Both the position numbers and the translations under genes were made by a program. Shown piece after piece: positions 14,726-22,476 of a DNA stretch of 54,782 nt. Within the stretch, counting starts at the first letter, position 1. Every line of letters starts with the position of its first letter. The notes beneath the pieces were generated by a model. That model was not told the DNA's origin and did not search any database. It worked only from the letters and a program-made list of their open reading frames with translations. This stretch comes from a virus. Location: the IMG/VR virus record IMGVR_UViG_3300034073_004114, positions 1 to 54,782 of that record; one strand, 5' to 3'.

Positions 14726-14973
14726 TAGAAACACTAGCAGCTTTAATTGTAGGTTTAGTGGGTGCTTTTCTTTTTCAAAGATCGAAAGCTAAATCAGCAG
14801 AAGCACTGAACGATAATTTAGAAATAAAAAAAGATCTCTTAGACAAACAAAAAGAAGTAGTTAAAAACCAAGGTCTAATTGAAGCAGAAGAGCAAAAAAG
14901 AGAAGAGATTAAAAATGATGAAAAAACTCCAACTCTTATCGACATTGCTGATTACATCAATCGCCGTAAATAA
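14722..14973 (+). CDS. i-spanin-like membrane coiled-coil protein
   Basis: The 83-residue protein has one N-terminal hydrophobic helix (about 4-20) followed by a highly charged heptad-like region (about 21-70). That is the topology of an inner-membrane spanin. The next gene starts inside it in another frame, as in Rz/Rz1 pairs. Its start overlaps the protease stop (ATGA). The role is inferred from topology and overlap. Confidence 0.5.
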   Translation: MIETLAALIVGLVGAFLFQRSKAKSAEALNDNLEIKKDLLDKQKEVVKNQGLIEAEEQKREEIKNDEKTPTLIDIADYINRRK

Positions 14974-15310
14974 CGCATCCGCTCAAGAAGCCTTGGTGCT
15001 TCCAAAGGGATCACAGGCACCATTCACCGGACTACTTCTACCTGAGCAAAAGGCAATAGAGGTTTATAATGATCTCAATAAGTATAAACTACTTAGTGAA
15101 TCATATGAGCGTTCTATTGCCCTTTATAAAAGCAATGAAGAGATTTTAGACAATAAAACGAAAATTCTTTTAGAACAAAACGATAAACTATCTACACAGC
15201 TATCTAAAGCTAGAACAACAAGTAATATCGAAAAGGCTGTATACTACGCCTTAGGATTTTTATCTGTTATAGGTGGTGCCTATGCCGTCAAATTCACGTC
15301 TAATCTATGA
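14915..15310 (+). CDS. Secreted coiled-coil protein with C-terminal membrane helix (spanin-like partner)
   Basis: The 131-residue protein has a signal peptide (basic M-M-K-K, hydrophobic core, then A-S-A-Q near residue 25). A conserved-looking segment L-P-K-G-S-Q-A-P-F-T-G follows. The middle is a charged coiled coil (about 50-105), and a hydrophobic C-terminal helix ends the protein. It has no lipobox Cys, so it is not a classic outer-membrane spanin; the C-terminal helix could anchor it instead. The start inside the previous gene mirrors spanin pairs. A start three bases later is equally possible. Confidence 0.5.
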   Translation: MMKKLQLLSTLLITSIAVNNASAQEALVLPKGSQAPFTGLLLPEQKAIEVYNDLNKYKLLSESYERSIALYKSNEEILDNKTKILLEQNDKLSTQLSKARTTSNIEKAVYYALGFLSVIGGAYAVKFTSNL

Positions 15311-15995
15311 GAAATCTTTAGAGGAACTTCTACAAAGTTTAGAGTCAAAAGAAGAAGCGTCTTCTGTGGGTGTCACGGATGACGTTTTTTCTTTTTTAAG
15401 ATATTTTGATTTTAAACCCGGAGACCATTTAATATGTAAATCTGTTTTTTACAAACTGTACACAAATTGGAGTGATTTTCCTTTAAATAAAGTCAACTTT
15501 GGTATGAAAATAGGTGCATACTTTGAAGCACACGCAAAGGGTCCGAAAACCTTTTGGAAAGTAAACTTCGATTCTTTACAAATAAATGAATTTTTGTTAA
15601 AGTATATTGAGAAAAATACCCAAGATAAAACAAAGTACCCTGGGTGGAGAAAACACTTCGAGGACTTTATAGGTTTTTATAACATAAAACCAGGAAAATC
15701 TTGGATACAACCATACGTATTAAAACATTATTATGATAAATGGTGTTTTAATAATAAAAGAAAATCAATGTTTTCAGAAGTGCAGCTATTTAATTTTTGT
15801 AAGCTCTACTTCGACTACAAGAGAAACACAACTAGTAGAATGCAGTGGTTTGGAGTTAACGAGGAATTTATGAATACTATCCCTAAAAAAACTCTCACTA
15901 ATCTACAACTAGCATGGGAAAAGAAAAATGGCAAAAAACAGAAGAGAGCGAGCCAAGTACCCCGCTCTAAGACCAGAACTAAACCTAAAAACTAG
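15282..15995 (+). CDS. Duplicated PriCT-like winged-helix protein
   Basis: The 237-residue protein holds two copies of one module. Copy one (about residues 30-95) reads F-L-R-Y-F-D-F-K-P-G-D; copy two (about 124-195) reads F-I-G-F-Y-N-I-K-P-G-K. Each continues with a Y-x-x-W segment and a hydrophobic helix. This pattern is like the small C-terminal helical/winged domain of viral primases and D5-type ATPases. The last 25 residues are Lys/Arg rich, so it probably binds nucleic acid. The start MPSNSR follows AGGTGG. It may act in replication or packaging. Confidence 0.6.
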   Translation: MPSNSRLIYEKSLEELLQSLESKEEASSVGVTDDVFSFLRYFDFKPGDHLICKSVFYKLYTNWSDFPLNKVNFGMKIGAYFEAHAKGPKTFWKVNFDSLQINEFLLKYIEKNTQDKTKYPGWRKHFEDFIGFYNIKPGKSWIQPYVLKHYYDKWCFNNKRKSMFSEVQLFNFCKLYFDYKRNTTSRMQWFGVNEEFMNTIPKKTLTNLQLAWEKKNGKKQKRASQVPRSKTRTKPKN

Positions 15996-16362
15996 ATATG
16001 AATTAATAGACTATGATTATGTAAATGATTTAACCGAAGAAGAAAAAGCTTGGTTGAATAAATTTACCGAAGAATACGTCAATGCATCTTTAGATAGTCA
16101 GAATCTAGAAAAAAATCTACATAACACTAAAGAGCTAAAGCAAGACTGCTACAGAAGGAACAATGCGCGTAACCGAGACATGCTTACAAAGTCTAAAGCG
16201 TCTGGTACACACGTATCAATAGATGAATTAAGATTAAATAAAAAAGCGATACTGATCGATAAAACAAATGAATTACTTCATGTAGTTGATGATTTTACTG
16301 ATGATCTCGAAGATACCTGCAGCAGAACCAATAATAACGGAAACGACACCGATGACGCGTAA
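15928..16362 (+). CDS. Conserved phage protein of unknown function (convergent overlap)
   Basis: The 144-residue protein has patterns seen in many marine and soil phages: R-E-R-A-K-Y-P-A-L, a helical E-E-Y-V-N-A segment and D-C-Y-R-R-N-N-A-R-N-R-D. The function is not established. The last 30 codons lie on top of the 3' end of the gene on the opposite strand, and the last 20 residues (N-T-N-N-N-G-N type) look unconstrained, so the minus-strand gene probably imposes the sequence there. Confidence 0.65.
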   Translation: MAKNRRERAKYPALRPELNLKTRYELIDYDYVNDLTEEEKAWLNKFTEEYVNASLDSQNLEKNLHNTKELKQDCYRRNNARNRDMLTKSKASGTHVSIDELRLNKKAILIDKTNELLHVVDDFTDDLEDTCSRTNNNGNDTDDA

Positions 16363-16557
16363 AATCCCATTAATCACAATGACGTGTTGTTTTAAGGGTT
16401 CGATTTCTTGACGCAGAATAGTTAAATTTTCTTCTGCTAGTTCTGTTCTACGAATGTGTTCTTTAATATTTTCTTCTTGTTTAGCGGAAATAATTCGTAG
16501 TTCGGTTAATTCAGAATCAATTTTATCTAAACTTTCGTATATACGGTCGATATCCAT
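16273..16557 (-). CDS. Small coiled-coil membrane protein
   Basis: The 94-residue protein has an N-terminal coiled coil (about 1-58) and a C-terminal hydrophobic region (about 59-88) rich in Val, Ile and Gly, ending in N-Y-M-K. Similar small phage proteins are annotated as holin-like or membrane-associated. It lies at the very end of the late unit, so it would be expressed late and could help in lysis. Its last 90 bases are antisense to the plus-strand gene. Confidence 0.6.
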   Translation of the reverse strand: MDIDRIYESLDKIDSELTELRIISAKQEENIKEHIRRTELAEENLTILRQEIEPLKQHVIVINGILRVIGVVSVIIGSAAGIFEIISKIINYMK

Positions 16558-18579
16558 TTATTCTTCCTCACCGATTAAATCGGGTACGATTGCTCGCATT
16601 TTAGGGTTTTGCATTAGTAAGAATAAGACAGCGTCTCTTTTAACGGTGTCACCGGCATCTAATGCATCATTTAATCTTTTTGCATATTTACTAAACTCCG
16701 GTGATTGTTCTAATTTAGATGCAACTCGTCTTAATCCAGTCTCTGGAAGAGAATATAAGGCAGATGAAATTTTAACTGGTGCAGTTTCGGATGCTCTCTT
16801 TGCGGCGCGTTTACCAAAAGCACTCACACCCCCTGCAATATTAGAAATCCTAAGTGCACCCTCTCTACCAAGAGTTTTCAGTTCAGAGATCAATCCCGAA
16901 CCATAATTGGATTGTTTTGCGCTTTCACCAACCACTCCTTTAAAAGTTGATTCCTTAATTCCCGCGTCTTCTATTTTAGAAATTAGTGCCTTTTTAAAAT
17001 CGTCTATGTTTTTAATTTCACCGAAAACTTTGGTTATTTTTGGATCCCCCCCTGCGTCTTTAATTGCCTTGTTTAAAACACTAACTAACTCTGGGTCAGA
17101 ACCTATTTTATCTAGATTACTCTTTAAAACGGTCATTGTATAAATGGAGTCTTTAATGTCTGCACCAGGTGAGAATAACTTACTAACAAGGCTCTCTAGT
17201 GACTTATTCAGAGTGCCAGGGGGGTCGCCATACTCATTTATGAATTTAGATCTAAGTTCTGGGGGCGCGCCCTTACTAATGATTGTTTCAGGAACAGCAC
17301 TAGCAAGTTTTGTGTAATTCTCCATTGCCTTTTTGTATGAAGCAGGAAGTCCCAATTCTTTAAGTTTTTCTTTTAATCCTGGGCTTTTTTCAAACGATTC
17401 TTGTATTGAGTCTTTTAAAGAATCTATAGTCGGTTTTAATGCTTCATATAATTTTGGATCGTCGTTGGTTTCTTTTAGAAGATTTCTAATTTTGCTTATA
17501 ACAGACGGAGAATTGGCCTCTTGTCTAGTTAATGTTAAAGGGTCCATTTTCTGATCTAGAGTGTCCTTAATTTCTTTGATCAATCCTTCTCTATTTTTTG
17601 ATTTTAAAATAGAAATGGCATCGTCTAGTGCACCAGTTGGGAGAGAAACCCTCACACCAAATTTATCTGCCTCACTTAAGACCTCTTCTATGGTATTACC
17701 GGCACTTTTTAGTGTAGTACTCATTAATTTAGTCGCATCTTCAACGGCAGTTTTAATACCCACACTAATGGCAGTTTTATCCGGGATGGTTGTATAACCT
17801 ATACCCTTGGCTCCCGTTTCGAAGGCTTCCTCTATTTGCTTACCAGCTACGGTCTTACCTGCATAGTCTTTAGTGGCTTTACTTACTGCACCACCAATTT
17901 TACCAAGTCCAGTCAAGATCCCCCCGATAGATCCCCCAGCGACACCCCCGGTAAGAGCACCAGACATAATATCCTCTAACAGCTTACTTTTTTCTTCTTC
18001 TGTTGCACCAATGAGTTTACCTTCACTACTTAGACCACCAGCAAGAGCACCACCTGCAGCTCCTATAGCTCCTTCAGTTGCTGCCCGTCTCCCTGCAGCC
18101 TTAAATAGCTCTTTTCCAACCAAACGCCCGACAGTACTACCGCCAGTAGCAGCCATTGAAGCGCCACCAGTAAAAAAGGCAGGTGCTAACCCACCTGCAA
18201 ATTCACCAACCATGGACGCAACAGGACTTCTTTCTCGTGCTTCTTTTGTTTTCTTCTCTTCTATTTCAAGGTATCTCCTATAAAGGTCTTCTAATGATTC
18301 ATCTTTGGTGCTAGTTAAAGACTCTAAAGCGGCCTTACCACCTGCAGTTAACTCTTCAATACCACCAAAAGTTATCCCCGAAGCGGCACCTCTTGAAAAA
18401 TCAGACGCAGTTTCACCTAAAGATTCTAGGGTCGATTTTGGCTCTTCAATTCCGAGCGATTTTAAAGTCTCTTCCGACGGAGCTTTAAAACCAGTCTCCG
18501 CTTGTGGACTAGTAATCGACCCATCTCCGAGAAGTTTTAATGTTTCTTCTGACGGTGGTTTAAAACGGGATTTAGCCAT
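16558..18579 (-). CDS. Internal virion / ejection protein with membrane-active glycine-rich region
   Basis: The 673-residue protein is one of a run of large late proteins downstream of the nozzle. A pair of repeats opens it (F-K-P-P-S-E-E-T-L-K and F-K-A-P-S-E-E-T-L-K). A Gly/Ala-rich hydrophobic region (about 125-235) with GxxxG-like spacing suggests membrane insertion, and the rest is helical and charged. This fits ejectosome proteins that podoviruses push out of the head to build a channel in the host envelope. No lysozyme motif is seen. The start overlaps the stop of the previous gene (TAATG). Confidence 0.65.
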   Translation of the reverse strand: MAKSRFKPPSEETLKLLGDGSITSPQAETGFKAPSEETLKSLGIEEPKSTLESLGETASDFSRGAASGITFGGIEELTAGGKAALESLTSTKDESLEDLYRRYLEIEEKKTKEARERSPVASMVGEFAGGLAPAFFTGGASMAATGGSTVGRLVGKELFKAAGRRAATEGAIGAAGGALAGGLSSEGKLIGATEEEKSKLLEDIMSGALTGGVAGGSIGGILTGLGKIGGAVSKATKDYAGKTVAGKQIEEAFETGAKGIGYTTIPDKTAISVGIKTAVEDATKLMSTTLKSAGNTIEEVLSEADKFGVRVSLPTGALDDAISILKSKNREGLIKEIKDTLDQKMDPLTLTRQEANSPSVISKIRNLLKETNDDPKLYEALKPTIDSLKDSIQESFEKSPGLKEKLKELGLPASYKKAMENYTKLASAVPETIISKGAPPELRSKFINEYGDPPGTLNKSLESLVSKLFSPGADIKDSIYTMTVLKSNLDKIGSDPELVSVLNKAIKDAGGDPKITKVFGEIKNIDDFKKALISKIEDAGIKESTFKGVVGESAKQSNYGSGLISELKTLGREGALRISNIAGGVSAFGKRAAKRASETAPVKISSALYSLPETGLRRVASKLEQSPEFSKYAKRLNDALDAGDTVKRDAVLFLLMQNPKMRAIVPDLIGEEE

Positions 18580-21299
18580 TATAATTGTCCTTCTAGTTTT
18601 AATGCTCGTACTGCGCGATCGTAATCGCCTTTAAAATATTGGTTGGCATACTCTTGAATTTCAGGATCTTTTTCTTTTTGAGGACTGCGCTCTAACCCAT
18701 ATTCTGAAGTAATGCCGCCACCTTCTTTATACTCCTCGACAGCTTCCTTAGAAAATGCCGCTTCAGCGGACTTCATTCCTTCACGAAATAATTTTTTAGC
18801 TTGTGCCATAGCACCTAACATCTCTTCTTCGTTATTAAATACACCAGAGGAGAACTGAGTTTTAATTCTTTCTAGTTCATTTTTTGTAACAGCCTTACCA
18901 GCAAAAGAACGAATCATTTGGTTTAAAACAGTTTCAAGGTCTCTTTGAAGTTGTCTAGCATCAGACGAATAAAAGGATGTTCTACCCAACCCAGGAATAT
19001 TAGAACCAGGGAGATCCCCTTTGTATTCTTTTATGTTAAAGGTATCTAAAGAAAAGTTAGGATCTTTTAGATAATCAGTTCTAATATTACTTTCTAAGTT
19101 ATTCAACGCCGATAAAGTCGCCGATGGTTCAGCCAATCTTTTCTCTAGTTTTTGTTTTTCTTCTGAACGCAGTTTCTCTTTTTTTTCACCAGAAGCAATA
19201 GCCTCTTGTCTTAGACGATCTTGTCTAGCTAACTCAGATTGAAATGCACGGTACTCTCTATTTTCCTTCTGATTATACAAATTAGTTATCCACGGTGCAT
19301 ACTTCTCTAATATTTCAGCAGTCGAACCTTCAGGAACACTTATACCTTGGTTTTTTAATAAATCTCTAGCGAACTTAGATTCGGAACTTAAAGGATCTCT
19401 TTTACGAGCAATAGTATCCCTCTCGTCCTTTATTTTTTCAAGCTTAACTTGACTACCAACATCTTCAACGTAGTTTTCCGCTTGTTTAGCTAGATCTTTG
19501 TAGAAATCCGTGCCCATTGATTTTGTTATGGTGCCACCTCTAGCCATACCGCTAATCGCACTTGAAAGGGTTTCACCTGCTCTACCCAGACCAGCAAGTA
19601 ATTGCTGCTGATCTCTAGCTTGTTTTGCTCTTTCTAAAAGAGCAAGGATATCGGTTTCTTCCTTTCGTTTGATCGGCACCTCATCCACCAGAGAGGGGAT
19701 TTGCACCGATGTTCCAGTATCATCGCCATTTTTATTAGAAGCCAAGCTCCTCTCCGCAGTTTTTGGTCTAGACATTTCAGCCAATGCTAGTCTTTTATCT
19801 TCTTCCGACTTAAATGGAAAAAAGGAAGGAGATTCTCCGTCGGCTGCAGCTACTTTAGCACTTGCTTCAGAAAATAATTCAGCCTGTCCAGCCGAAGTTA
19901 ATTCTCTAGGATCTTTAAATTTAATCATACTTTCAATTGGGGTTCCCGACAGCGCCGATTGGTAGTTAAAATCGGCTTCATTTATACCAAGACCCTTTAA
20001 AAACTCACTGCGATTCTTTTCGACTTCTTCTTCCTCTTTGATATCCCGTTTGAGCTTCTCTATATTAGATCTACTATCTTGTTCTGCTGCCTGGGTGTCT
20101 GTAGGGCGCAAAAGTTCTAAAGCAGCCGCAATTCTAGCTGATTTAATAGAAGGGGTTAAACGGCTTAAACCGGGTAAAAATTTACCCAATTTATCAACAT
20201 AACCAACAGCATCGATTGCAGCACCGACGAGATCACCTTGTGTAATGTCGGCTGCTAATCCCAAAGCACCAACCCCTTTGCCCAACTTAGATCCAACGGA
20301 AGGCAAACTGCTAGAATTCAATTTTCTTTGTGCTTCAGCGATTTCTTCCATTGTTGGCGCTGCTGCCTTACTCAAGATTGGTGGTGATTTAAATTTTGGT
20401 TCTGTGGTTTTGCTCAGGTCGAGAGATGATGTCTTAGATGAAGTGGAAAATTGCGGCTCTGAGGGATAAACAACAGAAGAAAGGGCCTCGGCACTCTCTT
20501 GTGCTGATTTTCCAGAAAGAGCCGATTCTTGTGCATTTAAAAGTCTGTCTATGACTGGATTTTGTTTTTTTATAACGCTAGCTGATATTTTGGCCGGACT
20601 AGTCTCATCAAAAGCTTTTGCACTCTCAGCAGCGGAAGGGGCCACTCTATCAATTCCAGTAGCTTCCGAAATAATACCAGAGGTGGGCTTTTTCACTTCG
20701 ACCGTTCTTCTTTTTATTTCATCTTTAACCAATTCGCCCACTTTCGGGGTTTCCAATAAACCCCCTCCATCAAATACTTGGGCCGATTTTTTAGCTGATT
20801 TTATCCGCTCAGGAACCACACCAAGGGTCTCAGCGGATTCCTTAGCAGTCTTACCTGGGATGGATTGTGCTTTAACGTATTCCTCCAACGCCTTTTTTTC
20901 TGCCTTTTGTTTTCGAGATAGCCTACTAGCTTCTTTTCTAAGATCAGTCTTATCCGCCTCAATTTCACCGGGTAATTTTGGTACTTCGTTAAATACAGCA
21001 GCACTTTGCTCGGCTGTCTTACCTGGGGCTGATCGTGCCTTAACGTATTCCTCTAATGCTTTTTTCCCTACCCTTTGCCCTGGACCAGGGGGGATTTTTT
21101 CAGAAATTTTCACATCACGAAGACTAGGAGCAGATTCACCCAATGTTGAAATTGGTTTACTTGCTACTTTTTCAGCACGAGCTAATTCCTCTGCTTGAAT
21201 TAATTTAGCCCTTCTAGCATCTTCATCTAGTTCTTCTAGGCTCTTGCCCTGTTCTAGCCATTTTCGGTATTCTTCTAATTCTTCTGGTGTAAAATCCAT
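18579..21299 (-). CDS. Large internal virion protein with repeated SA-motif
   Basis: The 906-residue protein is charged, mostly helical and rich in Lys, Glu, Ala and Ser. Five short repeats of the form G-K-T-A-x-E/Q-S-A or x-x-S-A-x-x-F lie in the first 280 residues. Two longer ones read K-K-A-L-E-E-Y-V-K-A followed by P-G-K-T-A. A Gly/Ala hydrophobic segment lies near 340-380, ending with E-L-L-R-P-T-D-T. The position between other internal proteins and the late operon suggests an ejection protein. The repeats may pack coaxially in the head core. Confidence 0.65.
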   Translation of the reverse strand: MDFTPEELEEYRKWLEQGKSLEELDEDARRAKLIQAEELARAEKVASKPISTLGESAPSLRDVKISEKIPPGPGQRVGKKALEEYVKARSAPGKTAEQSAAVFNEVPKLPGEIEADKTDLRKEASRLSRKQKAEKKALEEYVKAQSIPGKTAKESAETLGVVPERIKSAKKSAQVFDGGGLLETPKVGELVKDEIKRRTVEVKKPTSGIISEATGIDRVAPSAAESAKAFDETSPAKISASVIKKQNPVIDRLLNAQESALSGKSAQESAEALSSVVYPSEPQFSTSSKTSSLDLSKTTEPKFKSPPILSKAAAPTMEEIAEAQRKLNSSSLPSVGSKLGKGVGALGLAADITQGDLVGAAIDAVGYVDKLGKFLPGLSRLTPSIKSARIAAALELLRPTDTQAAEQDSRSNIEKLKRDIKEEEEVEKNRSEFLKGLGINEADFNYQSALSGTPIESMIKFKDPRELTSAGQAELFSEASAKVAAADGESPSFFPFKSEEDKRLALAEMSRPKTAERSLASNKNGDDTGTSVQIPSLVDEVPIKRKEETDILALLERAKQARDQQQLLAGLGRAGETLSSAISGMARGGTITKSMGTDFYKDLAKQAENYVEDVGSQVKLEKIKDERDTIARKRDPLSSESKFARDLLKNQGISVPEGSTAEILEKYAPWITNLYNQKENREYRAFQSELARQDRLRQEAIASGEKKEKLRSEEKQKLEKRLAEPSATLSALNNLESNIRTDYLKDPNFSLDTFNIKEYKGDLPGSNIPGLGRTSFYSSDARQLQRDLETVLNQMIRSFAGKAVTKNELERIKTQFSSGVFNNEEEMLGAMAQAKKLFREGMKSAEAAFSKEAVEEYKEGGGITSEYGLERSPQKEKDPEIQEYANQYFKGDYDRAVRALKLEGQL

Positions 21300-21310
21300 A
21301 AATCAATCCT

Positions 21311-22462
21311 CTAAAAATTAATACGAGGTAACCTAATTTCATCTTCTGGACTTAAGGGTTGAATAAGAGGTGGAACATACACCCCTCCGGGGGTCGTAGC
21401 AGGGATTGGAGTAGCGGCAACGGTAGGAGTAGCTACACCAGCACCAGTTTTACCAGCAGCTAAAGAATTGTAATAGTTAGTTTGTGCATCTCTAAGACCC
21501 TTTCCCGCCTCATACTGACCATAAGCACCAATCCCTTGGCCAATCGCCTGACCAGCTTGCGACCAAGCTTGTTGCGTTGTTCCAGCTCTTTGTGTTGCTT
21601 GGTCAGCCTGAGCACCATATGTCCCAGCCCTCATTCCAACAACAGTCAATTTATTTTGATACATACGTTGTTCTGCTTCGCGTTGTCTTTGTAATTCAGC
21701 ATTTATCATTTGTGTATTCATATTCATAATCGCTTGTTGATTTGATAAATTAAACTGACGAGCTTGATTTTCCATAGCAACTCGTCGTTGTTCTTGTGCC
21801 ATTCTATTAGCAACATTAAAGCGATTCATTTCATCTTCGGCACCAGCTCGAGTTCTTTCAACATCAAAGTCCTGTGCCCTAACTCTACCCGCAACATCCC
21901 CCGCTTGAACCATTGACTGTAAAGCCCTTTGAGACGCTTGGGCACTACGTTGTTGACCTAGCATCATTTGTCTTTCAGCCAATTCATCAGCGGATTGCAA
22001 TTGAGCACGCAACCCAGCCCCGGAATCCATCAATCCCCGAGCACGTAAACCTTCAACAATACCCGCTCTTTGTGCCCCAGCCTCACGTTCAGCAGCTCTT
22101 TGTTGCTGCATCATTTCTAAGCGTTCTTCTGGGGTAAAACCCAATTGTCCTCGCTCTTGTAAAGCAGATAGAGCCTTGAGTTGGGCTTCTTTAAATCTAG
22201 GATCCTCTTTGATTTTTGATACTTCTGAAGAAACCTTATCTACAGCACGCTCTAGTTCAGGAGTTAATACACCAGCAACCTGAAACTTATCTAAAAGAAT
22301 CTCTCTGGCTAGATCGGGACCAGCACCTATAGCTTCGATCTCGGCTAGTGCCTTCTCCCTAGCTTCTTCCGCTGCACGTCTATCCCCCCTAGAAGCGAAA
22401 TTACCGATGACAGATCCCAGTACTTGGGAGCCAACCATTAATGCAATTGTTGCTGGATCCAT
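21311..22462 (-). CDS. Internal virion protein-like, coiled coil and Gln-rich
   Basis: The 383-residue protein opens with a hydrophobic helix (about 1-25, A-T-I-A-L-M-V-G-S-Q-V-L-G-S) and continues with a long coiled-coil region rich in Ala, Arg, Glu and Gln (about 26-290). It ends in a Pro-rich tail (P-P-L-I-Q-P-L-S-P). The architecture matches podovirus core proteins that line or leave the head. No enzyme domain is visible. Confidence 0.6.
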   Translation of the reverse strand: MDPATIALMVGSQVLGSVIGNFASRGDRRAAEEAREKALAEIEAIGAGPDLAREILLDKFQVAGVLTPELERAVDKVSSEVSKIKEDPRFKEAQLKALSALQERGQLGFTPEERLEMMQQQRAAEREAGAQRAGIVEGLRARGLMDSGAGLRAQLQSADELAERQMMLGQQRSAQASQRALQSMVQAGDVAGRVRAQDFDVERTRAGAEDEMNRFNVANRMAQEQRRVAMENQARQFNLSNQQAIMNMNTQMINAELQRQREAEQRMYQNKLTVVGMRAGTYGAQADQATQRAGTTQQAWSQAGQAIGQGIGAYGQYEAGKGLRDAQTNYYNSLAAGKTGAGVATPTVAATPIPATTPGGVYVPPLIQPLSPEDEIRLPRINF

Positions 22463-22476
22463 TATAATAACCTCTT

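Noticed and set aside
16454-16906. A 150-codon + strand open frame across the minus-strand gene boundary
   Set aside because: It covers a gene junction in the opposite direction and lacks a ribosome binding site, so it is a shadow.
17873-18283. A 136-codon + strand open frame rich in Pro and Ala
   Set aside because: It mirrors the Gly/Ala-rich membrane region of the minus-strand gene and has no start signal.
20551-21198. A 215-codon open frame on the + strand inside the large internal protein gene
   Set aside because: It is a shadow of the codon bias of the minus-strand gene: the amino acids are dominated by Ser, Ala and Pro, and there is no ribosome binding site or neighbour on that strand.
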